From contig JBKPAG010000007.1 of NCBI GenBank assembly GCA_046726315.1, positions 132,605-196,604 of the forward strand: a stretch of DNA of 64,000 nt, in the 5' to 3' direction. Each line of letters opens with the position of its first letter. The first letter of the stretch is position 1. Below the pieces are notes generated by a model, which was not told where the DNA came from, did no database searches, and saw only the letters and a list, made by a program, of their open reading frames with translations. The translations under genes and the position numbers were made by a program. Positions 18,636-27,635 of this stretch are shown here, piece by piece. The DNA comes from JACVRX01 sp046726315. GTDB taxonomy: Bacteria; Actinomycetota; Actinomycetes; Jiangellales; Jiangellaceae.

Positions 18636-18822
18636 TCGACGGTCGTCGGTGCGTTGGGCGTCGTCTCCGGCGATATCGGCACCAACCCGATTTACACGAT
18701 CCAGACTGTCTTCAATCCGGGCGAACCGCACCCAGTGACCGCATCGATGCAGAACGTCTACGACGTGGTCTCGCTCGTTCAACGTGTTGCGGGAGTCACT
18801 GGCAATCTCGGTCAAGTCTGAC
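18636..18822 (+). pseudogene. Fragment of a Kup-type potassium transporter
   Basis: From 18642 the frame reads VVGALGVVSGDIGTNPIYTI then QTVFNPGEPHPV and NVYDVVSLV. This is the start of Kup (first membrane helix with the GDIGTSPIYT hallmark). After SLV the sequence becomes the antisense of the next gene and meets a stop at about 18822. About 50 of more than 600 residues remain. It lies tail-to-tail against a KdpD-like gene. Confidence 0.7.
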
Positions 18823-19573
18823 CTGGGGTGGACCCGGCGAGCGCGGCGCCCACCTGGTTGGCAAGCGCGACCGCGACCAGGCGTTGTTCCAGCGACGGCC
18901 GGACGACCCGGGTGGCGGCGGTGAGCAGGAAGCGACCACGAACAACGCCACCACTCTGGATCACGAGCGCAATCTCCGAACGGGTGGGTAGGCCATGACG
19001 ATCCACATCGACCATGCGGCCGTTGTGGACCACGGTTCCGTCGCTGCCGAGAGTGGGCAGCCCCGAGCCGGAGCCGGAGTCGAAGCGGCAATCGTCGATC
19101 TGGAGAACCTCGACGATTTGTCCAGCGACGTGATCGATGAGCGAGCTGGTCGACGACTGGCCGGCGGCGACGGTCGCGGCGGTGCTGAGCACACCGGCCA
19201 GGTAGCCTTGCTCCCGGCTGGCGCGGGCTTGTTGGCGACGTCCCCAGAGCGCCACCTCGGTCACTGCGGCGCCGACCAGCACCAACAGCACCGCGGTCTC
19301 GATGTCTGCGCGGTCGGTGATGGTGAACTGGTTGTAGGGCTCGGTAAGAAAGAAGTCGAACCACACGGCGCTGGACAGCGCGGCGACGATGCCGGCTGGC
19401 CGGACACCGGTGGAAGCCGCAATGACGACGATGAGGACCAGCCCGAGAGCGGCATTGGTGTTCGCCACGCTGTCCCGGAACGGGACGAGCGCCGCGCATG
19501 CCACCAGCGGCGCGGTGGCAGCAGCGCCGACGACCAGGGTCCGGTGAGCCTGAACTGTCGACTCTGCGCTCAT
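18812..19573 (-). CDS. DUF4118 (KdpD-like) plus GAF sensor protein
   Basis: 253 residues. Residues 10-115 hold four membrane helices of the DUF4118 type with VWFDFFLTEPYNQFTI, as in KdpD histidine kinases. Residues 125-245 are GAF-like (SLIDHVAGQIVEVLQIDDCR). No kinase or DNA-binding domain follows, so it is a stand-alone sensor module or a truncated kinase. It sits beside a kup fragment, which suggests a former potassium-response locus. Confidence 0.75.
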   Translation of the reverse strand: MSAESTVQAHRTLVVGAAATAPLVACAALVPFRDSVANTNAALGLVLIVVIAASTGVRPAGIVAALSSAVWFDFFLTEPYNQFTITDRADIETAVLLVLVGAAVTEVALWGRRQQARASREQGYLAGVLSTAATVAAGQSSTSSLIDHVAGQIVEVLQIDDCRFDSGSGSGLPTLGSDGTVVHNGRMVDVDRHGLPTRSEIALVIQSGGVVRGRFLLTAATRVVRPSLEQRLVAVALANQVGAALAGSTPGQT

Positions 19574-19610
19574 GGCACCATCAAACCGCTAATAGTTGGT
19601 TGGGTGAACG

Positions 19611-20096
19611 ATGATTGAGCGCGCGACTCGCATCCCGACGCTCGGCCCGCGGGGCGAGGGCTGGGTGTTCATCCAGATGATCCTCCTGGTGGGTGTTGCG
19701 GTGGCCGGGCTGGTGGGCGGGCGGTGGCTGAAGAACCTGCAGGTGCCGGCCCTGCTGACCGCGGTCATCCCTGGCGTGGCCGGTGTGTGGCTCACCTCCT
19801 GGGGCGTCCGAACGCTCGGAAAGTCGTTGTCGCCCTTGCCCAAACCGCCGACTGCATCCGAGCTGAAGGAGTCCGGCGCTTACGCGCTGGTGCGACATCC
19901 GATCTATGGAGGGATTCTGCTGCTGTCGTTGGCGTGGTCGCTGGCGCTCAGTCCCAGGGCGCTCATCCCGACCGGCGGGCTGGCCATCGCCCTGGCGCTC
20001 AAATCGCGCCTCGAGGAGCGATGGCTCATCGATCGCCACCCGGCCTATGCAGGCTATCGAGAACGCGTGCGTCGCCGCTTCGTCCCTTACCTGTGA
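19611..20096 (+). CDS. Isoprenylcysteine carboxyl methyltransferase-like membrane protein
   Basis: 161 residues with four hydrophobic segments. The C-terminal half has the PEMT/ICMT signature: GAYALVRHPIYGGILLLSLA (SAM-binding RHP) and EERWLIDRHPAYAGYRERVR. These bacterial proteins methylate small or lipidic acceptors at the membrane; the substrate here is unknown. The gene starts 121 nt before the flavoenzyme operon on the same strand and could belong to it. Confidence 0.8.
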   Translation: MIERATRIPTLGPRGEGWVFIQMILLVGVAVAGLVGGRWLKNLQVPALLTAVIPGVAGVWLTSWGVRTLGKSLSPLPKPPTASELKESGAYALVRHPIYGGILLLSLAWSLALSPRALIPTGGLAIALALKSRLEERWLIDRHPAYAGYRERVRRRFVPYL

Positions 20097-20217
20097 GGAG
20101 GTGGCGATGCGGATGTCGCCGGTTCCGGCGATTGCGTGAACCCTCGACGCCGGCCGTACGTGGAAACCGACGTCCGGGGGCGGCGGTGGTACCGCGGCGC
20201 TGGAACCGGAGGTTGGT

Positions 20218-22923
20218 GTGGAGCCTCAGACCGTCGACTATCTCGTCATAGGTGCTGGCCCGGCTGGCCTGCAACTCGGATACTTCCTGGACCGGGCAGG
20301 CCGGGACTACGTGATCCTGGAAGCCGGGAGCGTGCCAGGCCGATTCTTCCAGACATTCCCCCGGCATCGCCGGATGATCTCCATCAACAAGCCACATACC
20401 GGGCATGATGACCTTGAGCTCACGCTGCGGTGGGACTGGAACTCTCTGCTGAGCGACGATCCTGAGCTCCGCTTCACCCGATACACGGATCGGTACTTCC
20501 CGGACGCCGACGACTACCTTCGCTACCTGAACGACTTCGCTGGAACCCATGCGCTGAAGATCCGGTACGACACCCGGGTGGTCGAGGTCGCGCGGCCATC
20601 GGTCGACAGCGACGGCCGGGGGGAGTTCGTCGTCACCGACACATCCGGCCGGCACTACCGAGCCAAGCGCCTGATTGCGGCAACTGGCTTCAGCGAGCCG
20701 TATATTCCTTCCATCCCCGGCATCGAGACCGCGGAGCGGTACGTCGATGTACCCATTGACCCCGAGGGCTTCACCGATCAGCGCGTTTTGCTCATAGGCA
20801 AGGGGAACTCGGCCTTCGAAACTGCAGACCACCTGACCGAGAAGGCCGCCGTCATTCACATTGCTGGCCCGGGCTCGATCAAGTTCGCCTGGCGTACGCA
20901 CTTCATCGGTCATCTGCGCGCGGTAAACGCCCGTTTCCTGGACACGTACCAGCTGAAGACCCAGAACTCGGTTCTGGATTGCACGATCAAGCGGATCGAG
21001 CGGCGTGCGGACGGACGGTATCGGGTCGCGGTCGACTACCTGCGCAGGGACGACTCCGCCGAATTCGTCTACGACCGCGTGATCGCCTGCACCGGATTTC
21101 GGATGGATGCCTCGATCTTCGCGGCGGAATGCCGACCGAAGCTCACCATCCGCGACCGGTTCCCCGAGCTCACCCGCGAGTGGGAGTCGGTAAACGTCCC
21201 GGACCTCTATTTCGCCGGGACCCTTACCCAGTCGCGCGATTTCAAGAGGTACACCAGCGCGTTCATCCACGGGTTCCGGTTCGGAATCCGTGCCCTGACC
21301 CACATCCTCGACCAGAAGTACGAGCACGTCCCGTGGCCGTCCCGCGACCTTGTCGCGGATCCGGCGGTGCTGGCCGACGCGGCGCTCGCGCGGCTCAACC
21401 GTACGTCCGCACTCTGGCAGCAGTTCCATTTCATGAGCGACGTGGTGCTCTTCGACGGCTCTGGTAACGAGAAGGCGAACTACTACGAGGAGATGCCGGT
21501 CGACTACGTCCGGGCGAGCGACCTCGGCAGTTCCCGGGACTGCTTCATATTCACTCTCGAGTACGGCGCAGGGCACGACGAGATCGACCCGTTCGACATC
21601 GCGGTCGGGCGAGCGTGGGAGGACGCGCACAAACACGACGACCGCTACCTGCACCCCGTCGTACGCCATTACCGCTACGGAGCGCTGTTCGACGAGCTGC
21701 GGCTGAAGGAGAACCTCGACAACGACTGGACCGACGAGTTCGAACATCGCAAACCGTTGTGTGAGTTCATCGCCGGTCAGCTGGCGGCGGACTCGCCCAG
21801 ACCGACCCGGATAGAGGCGCCGGACCCGGCAGAGCCGGCCTCGCGTCGGCCACGGTTCGTCAACGTCGGCGACTTCGAGGCGGCGGCGCGGGAATGCCTG
21901 GATCCCGTCCACTACGACTACTTCGTCAGCGGTGCGCAGGACGAGGTGACGGTTCGCGCCAACGAGGCGGGTTTCGGCCGGCTCGCACTCGTCCCCCGCG
22001 TCCTGCGTGGCGCCGGTGAGCCGACGCTCGAAGTCTCGCTGCTGGGGTGCGACACCGGCGCGCCGATCCTTCTAGCGCCGACGGCGTTTCACCGGCTGGC
22101 ACATCCCGAGGCCGAGCTGGCCACGGCACGAGCGGCTGCCGCGACCGCCACCATCATGATCGCGGCGATGCTGTCCACGGTCGCGATCGAGGACATCGCT
22201 GCGGCCGCCCGCGCGGGGGGAACGGCACCCGTGTTGTGGTTCCAGCTCTACATCCAGCCCGAGCTTGGCTTCACCGAGGCGATCGTCCGGCGTGCCGAGG
22301 CCGCTGGCTGCCGGGCGCTGGTGGTCACGTCGGACTCACCCGTCCTCGGCCGCAACGAGCGCAACGACCGCAACGACTTCCACGACCTCCCGCCAGGCCT
22401 GCGGTGCGAGAACCTCCGCGAGCTGCGCGCCGCGGAGCCGGGCAGCGTGCGACAGGTGTCACTCTCGCCGCAGATCTCGTGGAGCCACCTCGACTGGCTC
22501 CGAGAGATCAGCGACCTGCCGATCCTGGTGAAGGGCATCCTTCATTCCGAGGACGCCAAGGTCGCCGTCCAGCGCGGTGTCGACGCGCTCGTCGTCTCCA
22601 ACCACGGCGGACGGCAGCTCGACACCGCGCCGGCCACGGTCGACCAGCTGCCTCGGATCGTCGAGGCCGTCGACCGGCAGGTTCCTGTGCTCCTTGACGG
22701 CGGGATCCGGCGCGGGACCGACGTAGCCAAGGCGCTCGCCCTCGGTGCGGATGCGGTCGCAGTCGGACGTCCGGCACTGTGGGGACTCGCGGCGGACGGC
22801 GAGCGCGGCGTGGTCAGCGTCCTGGAGATGCTGCGCAACGAGCTCGCGCACACGCTTACCCTCTGTGGCGCCGCATCGCCCATGGACCTGGGCCGCGATC
22901 AGGTGCAGGAACGGCCATGCTGA
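20218..22923 (+). CDS. Fusion of FAD monooxygenase and FMN alpha-hydroxyacid oxidase
   Basis: 901 residues; GTG 20218 has GGAGG 5 nt before it. Residues 1-530 are a flavin monooxygenase of the FOXRED2/NAD(P)-binding type: VIGAGPAGLQLGYFL (FAD), LLIGKGNSAFETADHL (NADPH), VIACTGF and a C-terminal LYFAGTLTQSRDFK. Residues 545-901 are a complete glycolate/lactate-oxidase barrel: DYFVSGAQDE, PTAFHRLAHPEAEL, LPILVKGI (Lys near 768), VVSNHGGRQLDT (catalytic His near 795, Arg near 798) and LLDGGIRRGTDV. Both halves keep their cofactor motifs. The substrate is unknown. It overlaps the P450 gene by 7 nt and heads a six-gene operon. Confidence 0.9.
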   Translation: MEPQTVDYLVIGAGPAGLQLGYFLDRAGRDYVILEAGSVPGRFFQTFPRHRRMISINKPHTGHDDLELTLRWDWNSLLSDDPELRFTRYTDRYFPDADDYLRYLNDFAGTHALKIRYDTRVVEVARPSVDSDGRGEFVVTDTSGRHYRAKRLIAATGFSEPYIPSIPGIETAERYVDVPIDPEGFTDQRVLLIGKGNSAFETADHLTEKAAVIHIAGPGSIKFAWRTHFIGHLRAVNARFLDTYQLKTQNSVLDCTIKRIERRADGRYRVAVDYLRRDDSAEFVYDRVIACTGFRMDASIFAAECRPKLTIRDRFPELTREWESVNVPDLYFAGTLTQSRDFKRYTSAFIHGFRFGIRALTHILDQKYEHVPWPSRDLVADPAVLADAALARLNRTSALWQQFHFMSDVVLFDGSGNEKANYYEEMPVDYVRASDLGSSRDCFIFTLEYGAGHDEIDPFDIAVGRAWEDAHKHDDRYLHPVVRHYRYGALFDELRLKENLDNDWTDEFEHRKPLCEFIAGQLAADSPRPTRIEAPDPAEPASRRPRFVNVGDFEAAARECLDPVHYDYFVSGAQDEVTVRANEAGFGRLALVPRVLRGAGEPTLEVSLLGCDTGAPILLAPTAFHRLAHPEAELATARAAAATATIMIAAMLSTVAIEDIAAAARAGGTAPVLWFQLYIQPELGFTEAIVRRAEAAGCRALVVTSDSPVLGRNERNDRNDFHDLPPGLRCENLRELRAAEPGSVRQVSLSPQISWSHLDWLREISDLPILVKGILHSEDAKVAVQRGVDALVVSNHGGRQLDTAPATVDQLPRIVEAVDRQVPVLLDGGIRRGTDVAKALALGADAVAVGRPALWGLAADGERGVVSVLEMLRNELAHTLTLCGAASPMDLGRDQVQERPC

Positions 22924-24284
22924 CCCGGCTTCCGCAGGCGGTGGTCGCCCTGCGTATGCGGGTCTTCACCTGGGTCAACGGCGACGAGGGAATCCCGATA
23001 CCGGGCCCGCTCGTCGACGCCGATCATTTCGTGGAGGTCTACTCACATCCGGCGGCGAACGGCCGGAGCCGGGGCGCCGCGCTCTCCGACCTGTTCTGGT
23101 ACTGGCTCGCCCCTGGGCCGCATGTCCATCAGGAGCACCTCGAGGCAGGCGAGCGCTACGACGAAGTGGCGCGCACCACCCGACGGTTCCTCGCCCGGCC
23201 CCGGGACGAAATTGCCACACTCACCGATCGCTGCGATCGGCGTGTCCTCGACGAGCTCGGCACGAAGGATCTGCGTCTGGTTCGGTTGCGCAACCTGATG
23301 ATGCCAATCTGGGCCGAGGTCTACTACGAACTCGTCTTCGGTGAGTGCTGCCCGTCGCGTACCCGGGCGCTCATCGTGGCGAACGCCACCGATGTCATCA
23401 CCGCGCTGAAATGCTGCGGACTACGGCACCCGGACAGGCGGGACCGGTTGACCCGGTTCCTCCACGAGAGGCTGGCATCCGGTCCGCCTGTCCAGCCGCT
23501 ACCGACGCTGCTCTCACCCGAGGAGCAGGTGTGGTACGTGCAGGGGACGTTCTTCAACACCGCGGTCGTCCAGATGTCCGAGGCGACGGCGCACCTGCTG
23601 CTGGCGCTCGCCCAGAATCCGGACGTACAGCGGCGTTTCGCGGGCGAACCGCAGGACCACGTCTACGCGGATCAGGTGATCGACGAATCCCTGCGCCGCT
23701 ATCCGCTGTTCGGCATCGCGCACCGGATCACGACCGATGAGATCGTCGTCGGCGACGACACGTCGCTGCCAGCCGGATCTGTACTCTGCTTCAACTACCC
23801 GGAGTTCCACGCCACCGGCTATCAGCATCCCGACGACTTCGACCCTGATCGGTGGCACCACCTGGACCGGCGGGAGGCGAACCACATCCCGTTCGGTGTC
23901 ACGGCGAACCGGCCCTGTCCTGCACGCGGTATCGCCCCACTCACCATGCAGGTGGTCACGCGCGAGGTATTGCGGCGGTTTAAGCTGCACTCAACGGCGA
24001 CCCACACCCGCTTCCTTCCCAGCCGTGGGCCGTGCTTGTTCGTGCGCCGGAACAGCCATGACCGGCCTCGGCGGCGTGCCGCCATGCTGGCGTTCATACG
24101 GGTCCGCGACCGGTGGGAGGACGTGTGGCGCAGCCTTGTGCAGCTCATACTCGGCACCTACATGGTGGTCGACGCTCGCCGGCAACGCCTTGCCCAGCGG
24201 TACTTCGAGCCGGACGTGCGCGTCGACGCCCCGTCGTCGGTGAGCGAAGCACGGTCTGGCCGCTTCGGAGGGAGGCGTGCATGA
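22917..24284 (+). CDS. Atypical cytochrome P450
   Basis: 455 residues from ATG 22917. The K-helix ExxR is present (DESLRRYPLFGIAHR) and the heme Cys lies in IPFGVTANRPCPARGIAP, one residue longer between Phe and Cys than the usual FGxGxxxC. The I-helix region (GTFFNTAVVQMSEATAHLL) lacks the usual acid-Thr pair, so oxygen activation may differ. The heme pocket is otherwise recognisable; a C-terminal tail of about 70 residues follows it. Its ends overlap both neighbours (7 nt upstream, ATGA downstream). No ferredoxin or reductase gene is adjacent. Confidence 0.85.
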   Translation: MLTRLPQAVVALRMRVFTWVNGDEGIPIPGPLVDADHFVEVYSHPAANGRSRGAALSDLFWYWLAPGPHVHQEHLEAGERYDEVARTTRRFLARPRDEIATLTDRCDRRVLDELGTKDLRLVRLRNLMMPIWAEVYYELVFGECCPSRTRALIVANATDVITALKCCGLRHPDRRDRLTRFLHERLASGPPVQPLPTLLSPEEQVWYVQGTFFNTAVVQMSEATAHLLLALAQNPDVQRRFAGEPQDHVYADQVIDESLRRYPLFGIAHRITTDEIVVGDDTSLPAGSVLCFNYPEFHATGYQHPDDFDPDRWHHLDRREANHIPFGVTANRPCPARGIAPLTMQVVTREVLRRFKLHSTATHTRFLPSRGPCLFVRRNSHDRPRRRAAMLAFIRVRDRWEDVWRSLVQLILGTYMVVDARRQRLAQRYFEPDVRVDAPSSVSEARSGRFGGRRA

Positions 24285-24970
24285 AGGTGATCGGTGTCGG
24301 CGTCGGCCGGACGGGCACGCTCTCGTTGAAGGCCGCGCTCGAACGGCTCGGGTTCGGTCCGTGCTTTCACATGCGTAACGTGCTCGACCACCGGGAGCGC
24401 CTGCCGTTGTGGGAGGCCGCGGCGGCCGGTTCGGCGGTCGACTGGGATGCGGTCTTCGCCGGATACGACTCGAGTGTCGACTGGCCGGGTGCGGCGTTCT
24501 GGCGCCAGCTGACTGCCAACTACCCGGATGCCAAGGTGGTCTTGACGGTACGAGATCCCGAGCGTTGGTACGACAGCGTCCGCGAGACGATCTACCAGCT
24601 GTTCGGAGGCGGCACAGAGAGCCAGCTGGCGGAGGAGGCGTTGCGGAAGATCCCCGGCATCGCGACCATGCACTCGTTCAACCGGAGGCTGGTGTGGTAC
24701 GGGCCATTCCTTCAGGGACGGTTCGACGACCGCGACTGGGCGGTGCGCGCGTTCATCCGGCACAACGCAGCGGTACGCGAAGAAATACCTTCCGAACGGC
24801 TGCTCGTCTTCGAGGTCAGCGAAGGCTGGGGACCGTTGTGCGACTTCCTCGGAGTGGACCAACCGGATGAGCAGTTCCCTCGTCTTAACGACCCGGCGGC
24901 GTTTTGGGGACGGGTACGAGATCGCCTTGCCGAGGGTGCGGTCTCACCCCATCCCGCGACGGCCACATGA
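24281..24970 (+). CDS. Sulfotransferase-family protein
   Basis: 229 residues. N-terminal IGVGVGRTGTLSLKAALERL is the 5' phosphosulfate loop of PAPS-dependent sulfotransferases. KVVLTVRDPERWYDSVRETI supplies the 3' phosphate Arg/Ser motif. The C-terminus, LLVFEVSEGWGPLCDFLGV, is typical of the group with this short length. It would transfer sulfate from PAPS to a hydroxyl or amine of the pathway product. ATG 24281 overlaps the P450 stop. Confidence 0.85.
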   Translation: MKVIGVGVGRTGTLSLKAALERLGFGPCFHMRNVLDHRERLPLWEAAAAGSAVDWDAVFAGYDSSVDWPGAAFWRQLTANYPDAKVVLTVRDPERWYDSVRETIYQLFGGGTESQLAEEALRKIPGIATMHSFNRRLVWYGPFLQGRFDDRDWAVRAFIRHNAAVREEIPSERLLVFEVSEGWGPLCDFLGVDQPDEQFPRLNDPAAFWGRVRDRLAEGAVSPHPATAT

Positions 24971-25040
24971 ACCGTGGCGGATGCGGATTCGTGGACCAGG
25001 ACAGGTGAGTCACCGCGGCCGGATGTGAGGTGACGAGCGG

Positions 25041-25598
25041 ATGACTACGACACTCAAGCACTGGGTGACCCTTCTCAACACCCGGTACCATCGCACGGCC
25101 CTCAACGTGTTCCTGGTCATCGTGCTCGCCCATTGGGCCGAGCACATCGCTCTGGCCATCCAGATCTGGGTCCTCGGGTGGCCTATCCCGGAAGCGCGGG
25201 GAGTGCTCGGCCTATCGTTCCCCTGGCTGGTCACCTCCGAGGCGCTGCACTACGGCTATGCACTGATCATGCTCGTCGGTTTTATCCTGCTACGCCCAGG
25301 TTTTTCGGGCCCGGCACGCACCTGGTGGACGATTGCGCTCGGCATTCAGGTGTGGCACCACATCGAGCATCTGCTCCTGCTCGCGCAGGCGCAGACCGGC
25401 CTCTTCCTCCTGGGTAACGAGGTACCGACCAGTGTCGTCCAGCTCGTGGTGCCACGCGTGCAGCTGCACCTGTTCTACAACACGGTCGTCTTCATCCCGA
25501 TGATCGTCGCCATGGTGCTCCACCGGCGGCCGTCGGTCTCGCCGCAGGCCACGCCGACGTGTACCTGCGCACAGGCCCGCGTCTACGCCCGGGCATGA
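25041..25598 (+). CDS. Histidine-rich four-helix membrane protein
   Basis: 185 residues with four predicted membrane helices. Histidines cluster at helix edges: VIVLAHWAEHIALAIQIW, ALHYGYALIM and IQVWHHIEHLLLL. This layout could bind metal or heme, but I do not recognise the family. The gene is 70 nt after the sulfotransferase and overlaps the next gene by 4 nt. Confidence 0.65.
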   Translation: MTTTLKHWVTLLNTRYHRTALNVFLVIVLAHWAEHIALAIQIWVLGWPIPEARGVLGLSFPWLVTSEALHYGYALIMLVGFILLRPGFSGPARTWWTIALGIQVWHHIEHLLLLAQAQTGLFLLGNEVPTSVVQLVVPRVQLHLFYNTVVFIPMIVAMVLHRRPSVSPQATPTCTCAQARVYARA

Positions 25599-25629
25599 AA
25601 GCCACCCGCCCGGGCATGAAAGCCACCCG
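25588..25629 (+). repeat. 21-bp tandem duplication containing a start codon
   Basis: The 21-bp unit CCCGGGCATGAAAGCCACCCG occurs twice head to tail (25588-25608, 25609-25629). Each copy holds an in-frame ATG for the next gene (25595 and 25616), and the first ATG also overlaps the upstream stop codon. Confidence 0.9.
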
Positions 25630-26089
25630 AGCCTCGGGATTCTCTCTGGCCGTCGCGACGATTGTCGGCGCCCTCCTGCTATTGCTGGCGCTGCCGAACG
25701 TGGTCCCTGTCGTCCGCGCGGCGCGAGCGGACGGAGACCCCGGCGCTTTCGTCGCGGAGCAGCTCAGCTGCATCGGGCATCTGGGCCATGAGGCATGTTC
25801 TTGGTTCGGCACCTTCCGCTCGCACGGCACTAGCGAGGTCAAAGCCAATGTGTACCTCTACGGCAGCGACCGCGACACACTTCGGCCCGGCCAGCAGGTT
25901 CCGGCTGTGGACACCGGCCGGACGGGCCGGGTCTATCCGCCCGATGGCTCCAACGAATGGGTCCTCACCGCTGGGCTCCTTGTCATCGGTTGCCTCCTGC
26001 TCACTCCGTTGAGCCGCAGGGCGGCTGGGTTGCTTCATGCCGGTCGACGGAGAACTCATTCGGTCGCGGCCGATCAGGTCCGCCCATGA
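25595..26089 (+). CDS. Two-helix membrane-anchored protein of unknown function
   Basis: 164 residues from ATG 25595, or 157 from ATG 25616. An N-terminal helix (residues 15-38), an extracytoplasmic stretch of about 80 residues with two cysteines (LSCIGHLGHEACSW), then a second helix and a basic tail. I do not recognise the family. It overlaps both neighbours by ATGA, so it is a true operon member. Confidence 0.6.
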   Translation: MKATRPGMKATRASGFSLAVATIVGALLLLLALPNVVPVVRAARADGDPGAFVAEQLSCIGHLGHEACSWFGTFRSHGTSEVKANVYLYGSDRDTLRPGQQVPAVDTGRTGRVYPPDGSNEWVLTAGLLVIGCLLLTPLSRRAAGLLHAGRRRTHSVAADQVRP

Positions 26090-27635
26090 GGCTCTTTCCG
26101 CAGCCGCTCCTCGACGCCCTGGCCGAGGCCCCAGAACGTGCAGCGTTCGAACACGAACGGCGCCGCGTCTCCTATGACGAGACGCTGACGATGATCCGCC
26201 GCCTGACGGCCGGCCTGCGACACGCCGGGCTGGGACCAGGCCGTGGCGTCGCCATGGTCGTTTCCCTCACACCGGAGGCCTTTGCCGCGCACCTGGCCGC
26301 GTACGCGCTCGGTTGCACAGTGGTGGGGGTACGTCCGGGATGGACCAAATCACAGCTGCGAAGTGTGCTCAGCAAGCGGATCGACGCGGTTGTCGTCGAC
26401 GCGGCGACGGCAACGCTGGAGCTGCTCGAAATCGCTTCTCCAGCAACGGTGCTCTCCCTTGGCGACCGTCCTGGCACCGACGATCTGCTGGCGACGCCCG
26501 ACGACGGCCGGCCGATCACTGTGGAAGGCCGACCGCACGATGTCGCCCGCGTGAACATCACCAGCGGCAGCAGCGGGCGGCCCAAGGGCTGTGCCTGGTT
26601 GTATGACGCGCTGCACCCCGCGTTCGATCCGGCCCGGTGGCCACCGGATCTGGCGAGGTTGATCTCTTGCTTCGAGCGTTGCCTCGTCTACGGCAGCTGG
26701 TCCATGCCGGCGATGATGACCTTTGCCGGGCGCAGTCTGCTCGTCGGCGGCACGGTCGTCGTCGGCGAGGAGAACGAGCGGCAGGACCTACCTCGTGCGA
26801 TCGAGCGTCACGGGATCACCGGTGCCCTGACAACCGTTCCCGCCTTGCACAGGATGCTCCGCGTGCTCCATGAGCAACCGGTCGACGTCTCTTGTCTGCA
26901 TGCCCTGGTGGTCACCGGCTCGCCGGCCACTCCGCGGCTTCTCGCCGACGCGGTGTCCCTGCTCGGCCCGGCCGTCTGGCAGGGGTACGGGCAGAGCGAG
27001 TCGGGAATGATCTCGCTCCTAACGCCCGACCACATCGCGCGCTCGCCCGGCGCGGCACTGAAGTCGGTCGGCAAGGTGCTGCCTCACGTCGAGGTCAGCG
27101 TTCGCGATGCGCACGGCCGGCCGGTGACAGCCGGTGAGGGCGGCAAGATCCTCGTGCGCTCACCGCAGCCGATGGCGGGCTACTGGGGTGAGGACGCGGC
27201 GCAGACTGGCGACGTGGTGCGGGACGGCTGGCTCGACACCCGTGACATCGGCCACGTGACGCCCGACGGCTTCCTCCACCTGAGCGGCCGGGCGCGTGAC
27301 GTCATCATGGTCGACGCACACGTCCGATACGCCCCAATCGAACGGGTCCTAGCCGGGCACCCGGACGTCGACAGGCATATGTCGTTGGAGCGCCGGATGA
27401 GTCGACCGGTGAGGCGATCCACGCGTTCGTGGTGCCGCGCGACGGTCGGGCCCCTGATCCGGACACGCTGTCATCAGTGATTCGCGCCGAACTCGGAGCC
27501 GGAAGCGTCCCCACGACAATCTCCGTCATCGCCAACGTTCCACTCACCCCCGGCGGCAAGCCCGACAAAAACGCCCTGCTCCGTGATCTCCCGTTCCCAG
27601 CACCGCCAGGCGAGGCTCGCCCATTCTCGGCCTAG
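26086..27635 (+). pseudogene. Acyl-CoA/AMP-dependent ligase (ANL family), single-base frameshift
   Basis: The adenylation domain shows VNITSGSSGRPKG (ATP loop), GYGQSESGMIS, GWLDTRDIGHVTPDG and GRARDVIMVD. The C-terminal domain with its catalytic Lys (LTPGGKPDKNALL) is in another frame. The break is near 27373: GTCGAC-AGGCATATG lacks one base. With one base restored the gene is 516 residues, normal for the family, with the expected AYVVGAPDESTGEAIHAFVV bridge. It probably activates a carboxylic acid as an adenylate or CoA thioester. ATG 26086 overlaps the upstream stop. The frameshift may be natural or a sequencing error. Confidence 0.85.

Noticed and set aside
20218..27635. Flavoenzyme-P450-sulfotransferase operon as a classical PKS, NRPS or terpene cluster.
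   Set aside because: No polyketide synthase, condensation/carrier domain or terpene cyclase is present in the window.
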